Shown here in pieces: positions 51,264 to 61,148 of a stretch of DNA of 64,000 bases (its first letter is position 1; each line of letters begins with the position of its first letter). This DNA comes from Pedobacter sp. MC2016-14 (GTDB taxonomy: Bacteria; Bacteroidota; Bacteroidia; Sphingobacteriales; Sphingobacteriaceae). Below the pieces are notes generated by a model. The model had not been told where the DNA came from and made no database searches. It saw only the letters and a program-made list of their open reading frames with translations. Made by a program: the position numbers and the translations under genes. The stretch covers positions 2,046,001 through 2,110,000 of the forward strand of contig NZ_JAJMPA010000001.1 of assembly GCF_020991475.1 (NCBI RefSeq). The letters are read 5' to 3'.

Positions 51264-51366
51264 AAGATTTAGCAAGCCTTAACAAATTGAAATCAACTTA
51301 TCAACCGATGCGAATTGCCGGAACTTTCAAATAACAGGCAACCGCTGCAAACTAAACCGAAAACGA

Positions 51367-54300
51367 ATGTACAAAATTTACCAAACAAACTGGTATAACC
51401 CGCCGGGTTATATCCCTAAATTGTTGCGGGTTATGAGGCTAACCGTCATTTTTTTAATTGCTGCTATTATGCAGGTAAGCGCAAGTAGTTATGGGCAAAA
51501 AATAAGTCTTAACTATAAAAACGTTGATATTGTTAAGCTTAATCAAGAGATATTTAGGCAAAGTGGTTATTATTTTATCCACGAAAAAACTTCTGAAAAA
51601 GAGTTTAAACCAGTATCTATTGCGGTACAAAACGCAACAATCCAGGAGGTGCTTGAATTGTGCTTTGCAGGGCAACCCCTTGTTTACGAGATTAAAAAGA
51701 ACAAATCGATTCTGGTTAAAGCTAAGGAAAAATCTATTGTTGACCGGATTACTTCGTTGTTTGCTTTAATTGATGTTATAGGTAAAGTGGTAGATGAAAC
51801 AGGAAGCCCATTACCAGGCGCAACTGTTTTGGTAAAAGGTAGTAGCAAAACTGCCAAGACAAATACAGAAGGGGTTTTTACCTTGACTAGAGTTGAAGAG
51901 AATGCCATTTTGGTTGTTTCTTTTATTGGATACGATCAGCAGGAGGTTAAAGCAACGGAAAATGTTGGAACCATTAAGATGGTGCTGGGTGCAGGAAAGC
52001 TTGAAGAAGTGCAAATTAATGCAGGGTATTACACGGTGACGGATAGAGAAAGGACAGGGAATATCTCTAAGGTTACCGCAGAGACGATAGGAAAACAGCC
52101 TGTTAATAATCCTTTAATGGCGCTTGTGGGAAATATAACTGGACTTCAAATTACTCAGCAGACCGGTATTCCTGGCGGAGCATTTACAGTTCGGATTCGA
52201 GGAAGAAATAGCATTAATAGTGGAAATGATCCACTATATATTATCGATGATGTCATCTACCCATCCACAAGGATTTCGGGAGGAAATACTAGCAACATAT
52301 TAGGGACGGCCGGAGTAAGTCCATTAAGCTTGATCAACCCTGGTGATATAGAAAGCATTGAAGTGCTGAAAGATGCAGATGCCACAGCTATTTACGGATC
52401 TCGTGGGGCAAACGGAGTAATCTTAATTACCACAAAAATGGGTAAGTCTGGAAATAACAGGATTGATGCTTCGGTAGCACAGGGATATAGCCAAGTGGGA
52501 AATCGAATTGCTCTATTAAATTCTGAACAATATATTTCCATGAGAAGAGAAGCCTTTAAGAACGATGGTTTGTCGCCAACCGCCACCGATTATGATGTGA
52601 ACGGGACATGGGATGCTAATAATTATACTGATTGGCAAAAAGAGCTAATTGGAGGAAATTCTCCAGCTATGAATGCCTCACTTGGTATTAGTGGAGGTTC
52701 AGAAAAGAGTAATTACCGGCTAAGTGGTAACTTTTATAAAGAAGGGTCTGTTTTCCCAGGTAATTTCGGTTTTCATAGAGCAAGCATGATTTCAAACTTT
52801 AATATCGGTTCGTCATTAGATCGTTTTAGTGCAAGTTTCATCGCAAATTACAGCCATACTCAAAGCGATCAGTTGATTACTGATTTAACACAATATATGT
52901 TATTACCACCTAATTCGCCTAGTTCTTATGACCAATACGATAAACTTACGTGGAGCAATAATACCGTGCAAGTAAATCCCTTCGCTTTGCTACTGCAGAC
53001 AAGTGATGCAAGTACGGACAACTTTGTTGGCAATATATCTTTGAACTATCGTATTGTTAAAGGTCTTATTTTAAAAACGTCTATAGGATACACAACAATT
53101 AAAAGAGATGAGTTGCAGAAAACTCCTTTGGCATCATATTCTCCGGCCTTCGGCTTCACTTCGGCTAATAGGGTAAGTTTATTTGGAGCTAACTATAATA
53201 ACAGCTTAATCGTTGAGCCGATGATCACGTATCAATCTAGCATAGGTTCAGGTAAGGCAGAGGTATTAGTTGGGATGAGTGCTCAGACTAATGACTATCA
53301 GATCAGAACTATTCAAGGTGCTGGTTTTAGTAGTGATGATCTAATGGATGTAATTGGATCTGCAGCGTTATTGACAACTAATCAAAACATTTTTTCCCAA
53401 TACAGATATACGGCAGTCTATGCACGAATTAACTATAATTATGAAAGTAAGTATATTTTAAATCTGACCGCTCGGAGAGACGGCTCAAGTAGGTTTGGTT
53501 CAGATCGCCAGTTTGCAAACTTTGGTGCAATTGGTGCAGCGTGGGTATTCTCTGAAGAGAATTTCATAGGACAAAATTTTGGCTTTTTAAACTTTGGGAA
53601 ACTTAGGGCTAGCTATGGGGTGACAGGTAACGATCAGATTGCAGATTATGGATATTTACAGCTATGGAACAATACTGGGACATATCAGGGGGTGTCAGCG
53701 CTTTCCCCAGGCACCTCTGCTGCCAATGCTGATTTTGGATGGGAAACAAATCGGAAACTCGAAGCTGCTTTGCAATTAGGTTTTGCTAAGGATAAAGTAG
53801 GCTTAGAAATCTCAATCTATAAAAATGTATCTTCTAATCAGCTATTATTTCAAACATTGCCGTTGAGTACTGGCCTTGGAGGAGTAAATGCTAATCTGCC
53901 AGGAAAGATTCAAAATACTGGTTGGGAAGTAGGCCTAGATGTTAAACTTCTTAAGAGGAAGAACTTGGATTGGCATGTTAATTTTAATTTGACTGTACCA
54001 AGGAATAAATTACTGACATACCCGGGATTAGAAACTTCTTCAAATGCAGCGATATATCAAGTCGGCTCGCCATTATCTATTCTTAAAGCCTATAATATAA
54101 CTGTAAATTCACAGACAGGACTATATGTTGCAGAGGACAAAAATAATAATGGAATTATAGATGATGGTGATCGTTACCTTATTGAATTTGTTGGTCAGAG
54201 ATACTATGGCGGATTAAAAAATTCCCTTAAATATAAACGTTTTAATCTTGATTTTAGTTTTTTCTATGTAAATCAAAAAGGTAGGAATGATAGAATTTTG

Positions 54301-54690
54301 GCGTCCAGAACTGCGGGAGGATGGCTTGCTAGCATTCAAACTGTAAACCAACTATCAGATGTGCTTTCCCGTTGGCAACAGCCAGGCGACGTATCTTTGT
54401 ATCAAAAGTTTACGACAATTTCTGCGAATAATTCATTAAATACAAGCGTTAAAAATTATGGCAATCTTTCGGTGGCTGACGCCTCTTATTTCAGACTTAG
54501 GAATGTTTCATTGAGTTATTCACTGCCAAGACGTTTTCTTTCAGTATTAAAAATTAGCGATGCTGCATTAAGTATTCAGGGGCAAAATATGTTTACACTA
54601 ACCAAATATGCTGGCCTTGACCCTGAAACACAAAATCTTAACCTCCCTCCCTTACGCACCGTAGTAATGGGATTAAATGTCACATTTTAA
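51367..54690 (+). CDS. SusC/RagA TonB-linked outer membrane receptor with STN domain
   Basis: This 1107-residue protein has a signal region ending SSYGQ near residue 43, an STN domain (about 50-120, EIFRQSGYYFIHEK), a carboxypeptidase-regulatory-like domain (about 138-215), a plug with YIIDDVIYPSTRI and VLKDADATAIYGSRGANGV, and a barrel ending VVMGLNVTF. The TonB-box-region pattern LEEVQINAGYYT differs from the more common VVVGYGT. It signals to the FecR gene upstream, and imports ligand with the SusD gene that follows. Confidence 0.95.
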   Translation: MYKIYQTNWYNPPGYIPKLLRVMRLTVIFLIAAIMQVSASSYGQKISLNYKNVDIVKLNQEIFRQSGYYFIHEKTSEKEFKPVSIAVQNATIQEVLELCFAGQPLVYEIKKNKSILVKAKEKSIVDRITSLFALIDVIGKVVDETGSPLPGATVLVKGSSKTAKTNTEGVFTLTRVEENAILVVSFIGYDQQEVKATENVGTIKMVLGAGKLEEVQINAGYYTVTDRERTGNISKVTAETIGKQPVNNPLMALVGNITGLQITQQTGIPGGAFTVRIRGRNSINSGNDPLYIIDDVIYPSTRISGGNTSNILGTAGVSPLSLINPGDIESIEVLKDADATAIYGSRGANGVILITTKMGKSGNNRIDASVAQGYSQVGNRIALLNSEQYISMRREAFKNDGLSPTATDYDVNGTWDANNYTDWQKELIGGNSPAMNASLGISGGSEKSNYRLSGNFYKEGSVFPGNFGFHRASMISNFNIGSSLDRFSASFIANYSHTQSDQLITDLTQYMLLPPNSPSSYDQYDKLTWSNNTVQVNPFALLLQTSDASTDNFVGNISLNYRIVKGLILKTSIGYTTIKRDELQKTPLASYSPAFGFTSANRVSLFGANYNNSLIVEPMITYQSSIGSGKAEVLVGMSAQTNDYQIRTIQGAGFSSDDLMDVIGSAALLTTNQNIFSQYRYTAVYARINYNYESKYILNLTARRDGSSRFGSDRQFANFGAIGAAWVFSEENFIGQNFGFLNFGKLRASYGVTGNDQIADYGYLQLWNNTGTYQGVSALSPGTSAANADFGWETNRKLEAALQLGFAKDKVGLEISIYKNVSSNQLLFQTLPLSTGLGGVNANLPGKIQNTGWEVGLDVKLLKRKNLDWHVNFNLTVPRNKLLTYPGLETSSNAAIYQVGSPLSILKAYNITVNSQTGLYVAEDKNNNGIIDDGDRYLIEFVGQRYYGGLKNSLKYKRFNLDFSFFYVNQKGRNDRILASRTAGGWLASIQTVNQLSDVLSRWQQPGDVSLYQKFTTISANNSLNTSVKNYGNLSVADASYFRLRNVSLSYSLPRRFLSVLKISDAALSIQGQNMFTLTKYAGLDPETQNLNLPPLRTVVMGLNVTF

Positions 54691-54700
54691 ATTAGTTGTT

Positions 54701-56104
54701 ATGAGAAAGAAATATTTTAAATATCTATTTTTTGTTATTGTATTTCAGCAAACTTCCTGCAAAAACTTTTTGGGAGTAGACCCACCCAAAAGCAGTTTAG
54801 TTCAATCTACTGTTTTCGATAATAATGATCAAGCCACATCTGCTGTGATTGGAATATATGCAACGATGTCGGCTTCTGGGTATGCTTCTGGTGGCTCTGG
54901 AAGTATTAGTAATCAAGCAGGGATGTCTTCAGATGATCTGGTTGGTTATTCAGCTTTAAATATACCTTTTTACCAAAATGCACTAACGCCAGACCTTTCA
55001 AGTCTTCAGGCTTTATATTCAGGTTTATACAAAACGATTTATGCGGCAAACGCAGTTTTAGAAGGGCTTTCTGGTTCAAATGGTGTGACGCCGCCTGTTA
55101 AAGTCCAGCTACAGGGTGAAGTTATGTTTATCCGTGCTTTCGCTTACTTCTACCTAGTAAATTTATACGGTGCAGTGCCTTTACAACTTACAACAGATTA
55201 TAGGATTACGCAAATGGAACCAAGAACACCGTCTAAGCAAGTTTACGAGCAAATTATAGCTGACCTTATGAACGCGGAAAATTTGCTTACTGAATCTTAC
55301 CCCACGGTTGGCAGGGTTAGGCCAAATAAGTCAGCTGTTTGGGCAATGTTGTCAAGAACATATTTATATCTTAAGGACTGGGTGAATGCTGAAAAATATG
55401 CTTCTCTGGTCATTTCAAAGACAACCTATAGTTTGGTTGACATAAATTCAGTGTTTTTAGCCAATAGTCAAGAGGCAATATGGCAACTTATGCCAGCAGC
55501 AAATAGTAATACACAAGATGGCCTTAATTTTATTCTAACAGCTGCACCAACTTCTGTATCTCTAAATAGCAATTTTGTAAACAATGCTTTCGAAGCTAAC
55601 GATAGAAGGAGATCCAGTTGGATAAACAGTCTTACAATTGGAACTCAAACTTATTTTTATCCTTTCAAGTACAAGGTTCGTTCATCCACAGCAGTCACAG
55701 AATATTCAATGGTACTTCGACTAGCAGAACAATATCTTATAAGGGCTGAAGCAAGAATAAATCAAGCTGGAAAGATTGAGGAAGGGATATCCGATCTCAA
55801 TATCATACGCACAAGAGCGAGACCGAGCTCTACTGCAAGTATGCCAAATCCTCTTCCTGCGTTGGACCCTAATCTTGACAAACCATTAGCATTATTAGCC
55901 GTTGAACAGGAAAGGCGTGTCGAACTCTTTACAGAGTGGGGGCATCGTTGGCTTGATTTATCAAGAACGGGGAGGGCAAACGAAATTTTGTCTACCGTTA
56001 AATCTAATTGGCAGCAAACGGATCTGCTATATCCGATTCCGTTTGACGAGAGGAGTAGAAATCCTGCAATTACACAAAATCCAGGTTATTTAGATAATTT
56101 ATGA
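54701..56104 (+). CDS. RagB/SusD family outer membrane lipoprotein
   Basis: This 467-residue lipoprotein has a signal peptide MRKKYFKYLFFVIVFQQTSC with the lipid Cys at residue 20. It has the SusD pattern of TPR helices and the C-terminal blocks VLRLAEQYLIRAEARI and ERRVELFTEWGHRWLDLSR. The ATG at 54701 is chosen over one at 54677, which lies inside susC and gives an atypical N-terminus. It starts 10 bp after the susC stop and its own stop overlaps the ATG of the thioredoxin gene. Confidence 0.94.
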   Translation: MRKKYFKYLFFVIVFQQTSCKNFLGVDPPKSSLVQSTVFDNNDQATSAVIGIYATMSASGYASGGSGSISNQAGMSSDDLVGYSALNIPFYQNALTPDLSSLQALYSGLYKTIYAANAVLEGLSGSNGVTPPVKVQLQGEVMFIRAFAYFYLVNLYGAVPLQLTTDYRITQMEPRTPSKQVYEQIIADLMNAENLLTESYPTVGRVRPNKSAVWAMLSRTYLYLKDWVNAEKYASLVISKTTYSLVDINSVFLANSQEAIWQLMPAANSNTQDGLNFILTAAPTSVSLNSNFVNNAFEANDRRRSSWINSLTIGTQTYFYPFKYKVRSSTAVTEYSMVLRLAEQYLIRAEARINQAGKIEEGISDLNIIRTRARPSSTASMPNPLPALDPNLDKPLALLAVEQERRVELFTEWGHRWLDLSRTGRANEILSTVKSNWQQTDLLYPIPFDERSRNPAITQNPGYLDNL

Positions 56105-57633
56105 GAAAGATAATGCGGTTGATATTTATTGCTTCTTTGTTTCTGTTTCTGACTGACATAACTATGGCGGAAACGTTAAAAAAACAATTGAGATTTACGG
56201 GACAAATAGTGAATGTGGATCTAAAAGATAGATATAAGTCATTAGGAGTTGATTATGAGTCCGATGATGGCTTTGTCCAAACAGGTCACCATTCATTATC
56301 TATAGCTATTGATAGCAATGGCCACTTTAGCTTTAACTTGCCAGATCTAAATAAACCATATAAGATACATTTATATATTTATAATGCATATGCTCTTGAA
56401 GTAAGAGGATTATGGAGTTACGATGGGTATGCCGAGTCTGGCGATGATATTAAAATGCGGATTGTTTTAAAAGCAGAGACTCTAGATTCAGTTTATTTCT
56501 CCGGCCAAGGTTGCAACAAGTATAATCTTACACACAAACTACATAGGCAATTTTCCAAATATTATTATCCAAGTTTAAGTATGATTGGTTTAGAGTATCC
56601 GGTTGATAATTGGAAGGAATTGGATGTTAAGTTGAACCAAGTTAGTAACTTAATAAGAAGGTTCAAAGCTAAGAAGCTTAATCTAATTAATACTGCACGA
56701 GTTAATGCTGAAATGAAAAGAATTATCAATTATGAATTCGCTGCATACAATGAAGAATGGGTCTGGCGATTAACGTGGCTTTTTCAACAGATGCCGGCTT
56801 ATCGCTATCAAATTAGTCAAGTGTATTTAAAGTATAAAGGAGAATTTTTTGATAATCCAACCACTTTAAGTTTGTTTTGTCCTAAATATATCATTAACCT
56901 ATCATCAAGGGAAATATTGGATTTGATGATTTTTCGTAACAGCGATAAAATCGAAATCAAGACATATTATGATAGGATAAAAAGTCATTATTCAGGGACG
57001 TTGAGAGATCGCCTCTTCGGTACTTTTATATTTAGCAAGGTTCCTTATATCTATTTTTTAGATTTTGATAATCATACGAAAGACTCTTTATATAACGATG
57101 CTGCATCGCTAATCAAAGTGCCTTATGTAAAAAGAGCCGTTTTGCAAAAAATTGAAGACCTCGCTAAAGTTAACGGTAATACTCGCATCTTTGATGCGGA
57201 ATTTGTCGGCTTAGATGGCAAAATGTTCAAGCTTAACTCACTAAAAGGAACGATTTATTTGATAGATGCATGGTTTTTAGGATGTAGCGGTTGTGCTAAT
57301 TTCCACAATGATTTTGAAAAGAAAGTTTATCCAAAATTTAAAGACAAGGCCAACTTCATTGTTCTAAGCATAAATTTTGACGGGAATAAAGAAAAATGGC
57401 TAAAAGGCATTGAAAGCAAACTCTATACCTCGCTTGATTATGTCAATGTGTATACAGGAGGTTTTAAAGATAAAAATGGCTATGGATTGAATCATCCATT
57501 TATGAAATATTTCAATGTGAAAGGGGGGCCATATCTCATGCTTGTTGATGGAAATGGGGTTATTAGGTACCAGTCTTATAATACCACGGCGGAAGCAATA
57601 ACTTTGAAAATAAATGAAGTACTCTCAGACTAG
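56101..57633 (+). CDS. TlpA-type thioredoxin-domain protein
   Basis: This 510-residue exported protein (signal peptide to about residue 23) has a long N-terminal region without recognised domain (about 25-360) and a C-terminal thioredoxin fold (about 370-508) with the redox motif CSGC in AWFLGCSGCANFHNDF near residue 395. TlpA-like proteins reduce or oxidise thiols in the periplasm. The ATG overlaps the susD stop (ATGA), so it is part of the SusCD operon. A link between the imported ligand and thiol chemistry is inferred; such SusCD-TlpA arrangements are frequent in Sphingobacteriaceae. Confidence 0.88.
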   Translation: MRKIMRLIFIASLFLFLTDITMAETLKKQLRFTGQIVNVDLKDRYKSLGVDYESDDGFVQTGHHSLSIAIDSNGHFSFNLPDLNKPYKIHLYIYNAYALEVRGLWSYDGYAESGDDIKMRIVLKAETLDSVYFSGQGCNKYNLTHKLHRQFSKYYYPSLSMIGLEYPVDNWKELDVKLNQVSNLIRRFKAKKLNLINTARVNAEMKRIINYEFAAYNEEWVWRLTWLFQQMPAYRYQISQVYLKYKGEFFDNPTTLSLFCPKYIINLSSREILDLMIFRNSDKIEIKTYYDRIKSHYSGTLRDRLFGTFIFSKVPYIYFLDFDNHTKDSLYNDAASLIKVPYVKRAVLQKIEDLAKVNGNTRIFDAEFVGLDGKMFKLNSLKGTIYLIDAWFLGCSGCANFHNDFEKKVYPKFKDKANFIVLSINFDGNKEKWLKGIESKLYTSLDYVNVYTGGFKDKNGYGLNHPFMKYFNVKGGPYLMLVDGNGVIRYQSYNTTAEAITLKINEVLSD

Positions 57634-57728
57634 TATATCATTTTTGAAAGAGGTATGATTTAATGGGTTTTATTAAGAGTACTTTCAGTAACATCAGAGA
57701 ATAGTTTTGCTTAGGTAGCCAGTGATGA

Positions 57729-58793
57729 CTATTCGATATTTTCATTAAAAGCATAGCTTATGAAAAATGCTCCATGTATCGCAAATAAGGTATGATCGAT
57801 AATTTTAAATTGATCTAATTTTCGACCTTGATAGTTAGGTATATAAAAGCTATATTTATAAGTGCCTGTTTTTATATCATATACATCAATTGTATTGTGC
57901 GTACGTTCAGATCCCACTTCATTATCTGCTTTTAAAGCTGATAAAATAAAAATATTGTTATTTGAACTGCTTATAAATTTGTTGACAAATTTTGGTGGTG
58001 TGCTAAGAGTTAGTTGTTTAGTGTTATTTCCATCCTGCGTTTTTATGTTTGAAATTCCAGTCTTTATTGTTGGATTTAGAACTGTGTCGATTGTTTTTCC
58101 TTTGTAGAGTAGTGCCAGATTTGTATCAAGAGTAAGAAATTCCCCCCGATAATAGTTCATATATATTATTTTACTATTGTTGGAATTATATATCAATAAT
58201 CCGTCATTTGCAAAGAAGGCATCTGATTTTGGCTCAAAGAAAAAATGTTTTTTTTTGGTTTGTTTTGATAAACTAATTTTAATTAAACCTCTGTTAATAT
58301 TTTTATTGGTATTATATCGAAATCGTGCAACAATAGTTTGAGGCGAAATGGTCTTAATAACATCGAGGCGTGGCTTTAAGATCCTAAAATACTTCCCTGC
58401 ATTATGGGTGCATATTGCAATGTCTCCATAAGGGTTACTCGCATAGGTCAACCCATTATAGTAATCTTTGTAGATGTTATGTGCCTCGATATTGAATAGG
58501 GGAGGGTAGATGATTGGGGTTGTATCAATACGGTTATTTATAAGATCAATCTTATATATGTATTTTTGGTGTGTATAGGAGTAGTTGTTTAAAAAGACGG
58601 CTTGATCTGAGTCTCCAACGAAACCAAATAAATTATTCGGCAGTAAAGTGGCAGTTTTCAATCTAAAATGGATACTTGAAAATTTTCTTTGAAACGAATT
58701 AACTTTCTGGTTAGTGCCCGTTGAAGTCAATATGCTTATTAGAATTAAAATGCTAATAATTATTGTAGATATAATAATTGCAACCTTTTTCAT
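57729..58793 (-). CDS. Membrane-anchored beta-propeller-like protein
   Basis: This 354-residue protein starts with a strong hydrophobic anchor (residues 4-24, VAIIISTIIISILILISIL) and continues as repeated beta segments resembling a six-bladed TolB/BF3164-like propeller (YIYKIDLINNRID, NPYGDIAICTHNAGKYFRIL, DVYDIKTGTYKYSFYIPNY). No catalytic motif. It follows the DUF6520-like gene on the same strand, beyond that gene's terminator. Function unknown; sensing or binding in the periplasm is possible. Confidence 0.75.
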   Translation of the reverse strand: MKKVAIIISTIIISILILISILTSTGTNQKVNSFQRKFSSIHFRLKTATLLPNNLFGFVGDSDQAVFLNNYSYTHQKYIYKIDLINNRIDTTPIIYPPLFNIEAHNIYKDYYNGLTYASNPYGDIAICTHNAGKYFRILKPRLDVIKTISPQTIVARFRYNTNKNINRGLIKISLSKQTKKKHFFFEPKSDAFFANDGLLIYNSNNSKIIYMNYYRGEFLTLDTNLALLYKGKTIDTVLNPTIKTGISNIKTQDGNNTKQLTLSTPPKFVNKFISSSNNNIFILSALKADNEVGSERTHNTIDVYDIKTGTYKYSFYIPNYQGRKLDQFKIIDHTLFAIHGAFFISYAFNENIE

Positions 58794-58808
58794 AAGATTT
58801 AGTAAAAG

Positions 58809-58829
58809 GGGCGAGTTCTTAGCTCGCCC
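58809..58829 (-). terminator. Terminator after the DUF6520-like gene
   Basis: GGGCGAG (58809-58815) pairs with CTCGCCC (58823-58829). On the minus strand the stem is followed by CTTTTACT. It separates the small two-cysteine gene from the propeller gene and should raise the former's relative expression. Confidence 0.7.
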
Positions 58830-58837
58830 ACTCTGGT

Positions 58838-59080
58838 TTAGTTACTTGTGAAAAGCAGATCCTCGTATTCGCTAGGGTTAACAGCAGGCCCTTGTTGTCC
58901 TTCAGGGGCATTGATAAGGTAGACTGGTGTACTTCCAATTTGTGAAGCACAAGATACAGCACCGCCGTTACAAACATAGCGTTGGCTTCCATTTGCAGAA
59001 TAAAAAGTCTCGGCATTTACAGAGATTGCACCGCCTACAGCTACTATAGCTAATGCAGCGGCAAAGAATAATTTTTTCAT
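58838..59080 (-). CDS. DUF6520-like small exported two-cysteine protein
   Basis: This 80-residue precursor has a signal peptide ending SVNAE near residue 24 and a mature part of about 56 residues with two cysteines in YVCNGGAVSCASQIG (residues about 36 and 43). Size and layout match DUF6520-type small proteins of Bacteroidetes. Hairpins on both sides (58809 and 59164) suggest separate, high expression. The MauE-like genes next door may provide the redox environment for the cysteines. A bacteriocin-like or structural peptide role is speculation. Confidence 0.8.
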   Translation of the reverse strand: MKKLFFAAALAIVAVGGAISVNAETFYSANGSQRYVCNGGAVSCASQIGSTPVYLINAPEGQQGPAVNPSEYEDLLFTSN

Positions 59081-59163
59081 TTTAATTGGTTTTTTGTTTA
59101 AGTGCTTACTATATTGCAGGTTTTCAGCTTCTCCTGATTCAATTGGCCAAAGAATATTTTTAT

Positions 59164-59184
59164 GGAATACCTCTCGGGTATTCC
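59164..59184. other. Hairpin between MauE-like and DUF6520-like genes
   Basis: GGAATACC (59164-59171) pairs perfectly with GGTATTCC (59177-59184), 5-nt loop. It may be a weak terminator of the upstream MauE-like gene or an mRNA stabiliser for the small protein gene. TATTCTTTG on the minus strand just after it is a near-consensus -7 element. Confidence 0.55.
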
Positions 59185-59194
59185 TTTTATGTCA

Positions 59195-59692
59195 TTATAT
59201 GTAAAGACTATTGTCTTTCGTCTTTTTACCCTCCTCAACTTTTGCCTGTAAAATGATTCCTGCAATAGCCAGGATCATAAATACAATATTGAAAATAAGG
59301 TGTTGGTTCCAGTCCATAGCGGCTAATACACCGCCACAGCTACAGGGGATGGTGTCACTAAAGTTTAGAATGGCAATGATATAAGCGGTAAATAAGGTCA
59401 TCATGCTAAAGGCGCCATATAAGCCTATCATTATTGTACGTGGCATCATCAATAGAATGGCAATGATAATTTCTACAGCGGGTACCAGCCATACCAAAAA
59501 GTAAGCATAATCTGTAATGATTGGAGATTTAGACATTTGCAGTAGTGATTTATCATACTCTGCCAGTTTACTGGTAGCAGTATATAAAAACAATAGAACA
59601 AAAAGTGCGGCAATAGCATCAATAAACATTTGCTTGTTAAATTGAAATGACTTGGCTTTTTCTGTGTTCAATTGCATCTCCGTTCTTTTCAT
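59195..59692 (-). CDS. MauE/DoxX-like redox membrane protein (copy 1)
   Basis: This 165-residue protein has four transmembrane helices (about 25-43, 65-83, 88-110, 130-150) and a C-S-C-G-G motif in TIPCSCGGVLAAMDWNQH near residue 118, facing one side of the membrane between helices 3 and 4. The MauE family is linked to thiol-disulfide chemistry needed for maturation of cysteine-rich proteins. Its paralogue follows at 59859 with the same motif. Partners here are probably the two-cysteine protein of 58838. Confidence 0.85.
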   Translation of the reverse strand: MKRTEMQLNTEKAKSFQFNKQMFIDAIAALFVLLFLYTATSKLAEYDKSLLQMSKSPIITDYAYFLVWLVPAVEIIIAILLMMPRTIMIGLYGAFSMMTLFTAYIIAILNFSDTIPCSCGGVLAAMDWNQHLIFNIVFMILAIAGIILQAKVEEGKKTKDNSLYI

Positions 59693-59858
59693 AACATCGG
59701 TACTTTTAGTTTTAGGTTGCTATCGTTTTGTTAAACCAAATGTCAGCAGAAAAGAGACGCAAGTGTTAGGCACATATGCCAGCTTTTTACAGGCACATGT
59801 GCCGAAAGAAGTTATGCACAAGTGCCGAATTGTATGACAGAATTAGCTGAATGCCTGT

Positions 59859-60329
59859 TTAATTGTGGTTTTTATGTTTAACGATGCCAGAAAGGACAAT
59901 GCCCGCATACGCAATAACAATTAAGTTTACATTGAACATGATATGCTCATTCCAGGATAAGTTGCTCAATACCCCTCCGCAACTGCATGGGGGAACAGGC
60001 ATGTTGTATTTTATAAAAACGAGGTAGCCGGTAAATACAAGAATTAACCAGGCAGTGGCTTTTAGGCCCCAGGTCTTAGTAGCTGGTATTAGCAGCAAGC
60101 CACAAATGATGATTTCTATGATAGGGATGGCCCAGGCCAGGTAGGCCCCGGCAGCCTGCAATACATAAAGCTTACTGATAAACTGGGTAAAGAGCCTGAT
60201 CTCCGAAAGCTTATCTATAGCGGTATATAAAAATAAGCCTACAAAAACATAGGAAATAACATCTACCATGTATTGAAGGATTTTCTTTGAGAGCTGATCT
60301 AAAGACGAATTTGTTGCTGTTGTTTCCAT
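59859..60329 (-). CDS. MauE/DoxX-like redox membrane protein (copy 2)
   Basis: This 156-residue paralogue of the 59195 product has four transmembrane helices and the matching motif PVPPCSCGGVLSNLSWNEH near residue 112. It starts 6 bp after the stop of the 60336 regulator-like gene, so these two are cotranscribed. Copies with identical motif but diverged helices suggest different partners or a heterodimer. Confidence 0.85.
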   Translation of the reverse strand: METTATNSSLDQLSKKILQYMVDVISYVFVGLFLYTAIDKLSEIRLFTQFISKLYVLQAAGAYLAWAIPIIEIIICGLLLIPATKTWGLKATAWLILVFTGYLVFIKYNMPVPPCSCGGVLSNLSWNEHIMFNVNLIVIAYAGIVLSGIVKHKNHN

Positions 60330-60335
60330 AAAGGC

Positions 60336-60968
60336 TTAACCTGCTACTGTATTGGCTTGTAATTTTTTAAGCTGATTGTAATAAGCCCTAACCGATAGAT
60401 TAACATGCATAGCCTGGATTTCCTGGTTAAAACAATTTACAAAAGCCCGGTTTTCTTCTCTAAACTGCTTAACCCTTAAGGCCGGGGGGAGGTTTAGCAA
60501 GAGATTTCTATGGTGATAATAGGCCGCGTTTTTTCTGGATAAGTCTTTTATGGCTTCTCTAATGTCATCATACTTATCCATAAGTTCTATCACGTTTTGA
60601 TAACTGATAGAAATGATGTCGCCACTTTCTAAGATCTGTAAACTATCGCCCCGCAGCTCGCCATCTAAAAGGCTCCAGTCATAAAAGATAAATTCTCTTT
60701 TTTGCCAAATCCGGGTTCCGCTCTTATTGCCTTCTAAATGGTTGTAGTTGTAGCTTTGACAGAAAGATTGAATGGTAAACCAGAGGTAGCCTTCTTGGCG
60801 GGGGCCGGGGCTTTCTAAGATTTGATTTTTTAAAACAGAATGAAACCTGCATCGGTTTACCAGATCGGCAAGTTTATCATTTTCGAGCTTGCCAAGGCAT
60901 CCTAGCGCTGGCACAAGATACCTTAAAATGACTTCTGTTTTATGAGCTGTATCGTAAATAACGTTCAT
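60336..60968 (-). CDS. Crp/Fnr-like protein with degenerate DNA-binding end
   Basis: This 210-residue protein aligns by pattern with Bacteroidetes Crp/Fnr-type proteins: a cNMP-binding-like beta region (about 70-120, GTRIWQKREFIFYDWSL, LQILESGDIISISYQNV), a long helix (about 125-150) and a C-terminal segment where the recognition helix would be (QAMHVNLSVRAYYNQLKKL). The usual LGIT-x-ETLSR recognition helix is not well kept. It may be a diverged regulator of the MauE-DUF6520 locus. The family call is tentative. Confidence 0.6.
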   Translation of the reverse strand: MNVIYDTAHKTEVILRYLVPALGCLGKLENDKLADLVNRCRFHSVLKNQILESPGPRQEGYLWFTIQSFCQSYNYNHLEGNKSGTRIWQKREFIFYDWSLLDGELRGDSLQILESGDIISISYQNVIELMDKYDDIREAIKDLSRKNAAYYHHRNLLLNLPPALRVKQFREENRAFVNCFNQEIQAMHVNLSVRAYYNQLKKLQANTVAG

Positions 60969-61148
60969 GGGGGGTACATTTGGTTACTAATTCTTTTGCT
61001 TATGTTGTAAGTGCTTTAAAAAGACTAATTTATATTCATAATAAATCAAATAAAATAGATTATTCTGGATAGTTTTATAGTCAGTTATAGATTTATATGG
61101 AATATAGTCCACCAAATTAATTTGGCTTATTTTGCTAAGTATATTTTG

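Noticed and set aside
54677..54700. Upstream ATG for susD
   Set aside because: It overlaps the end of susC and spoils the lipoprotein signal; ATG 54701 gives a standard one.
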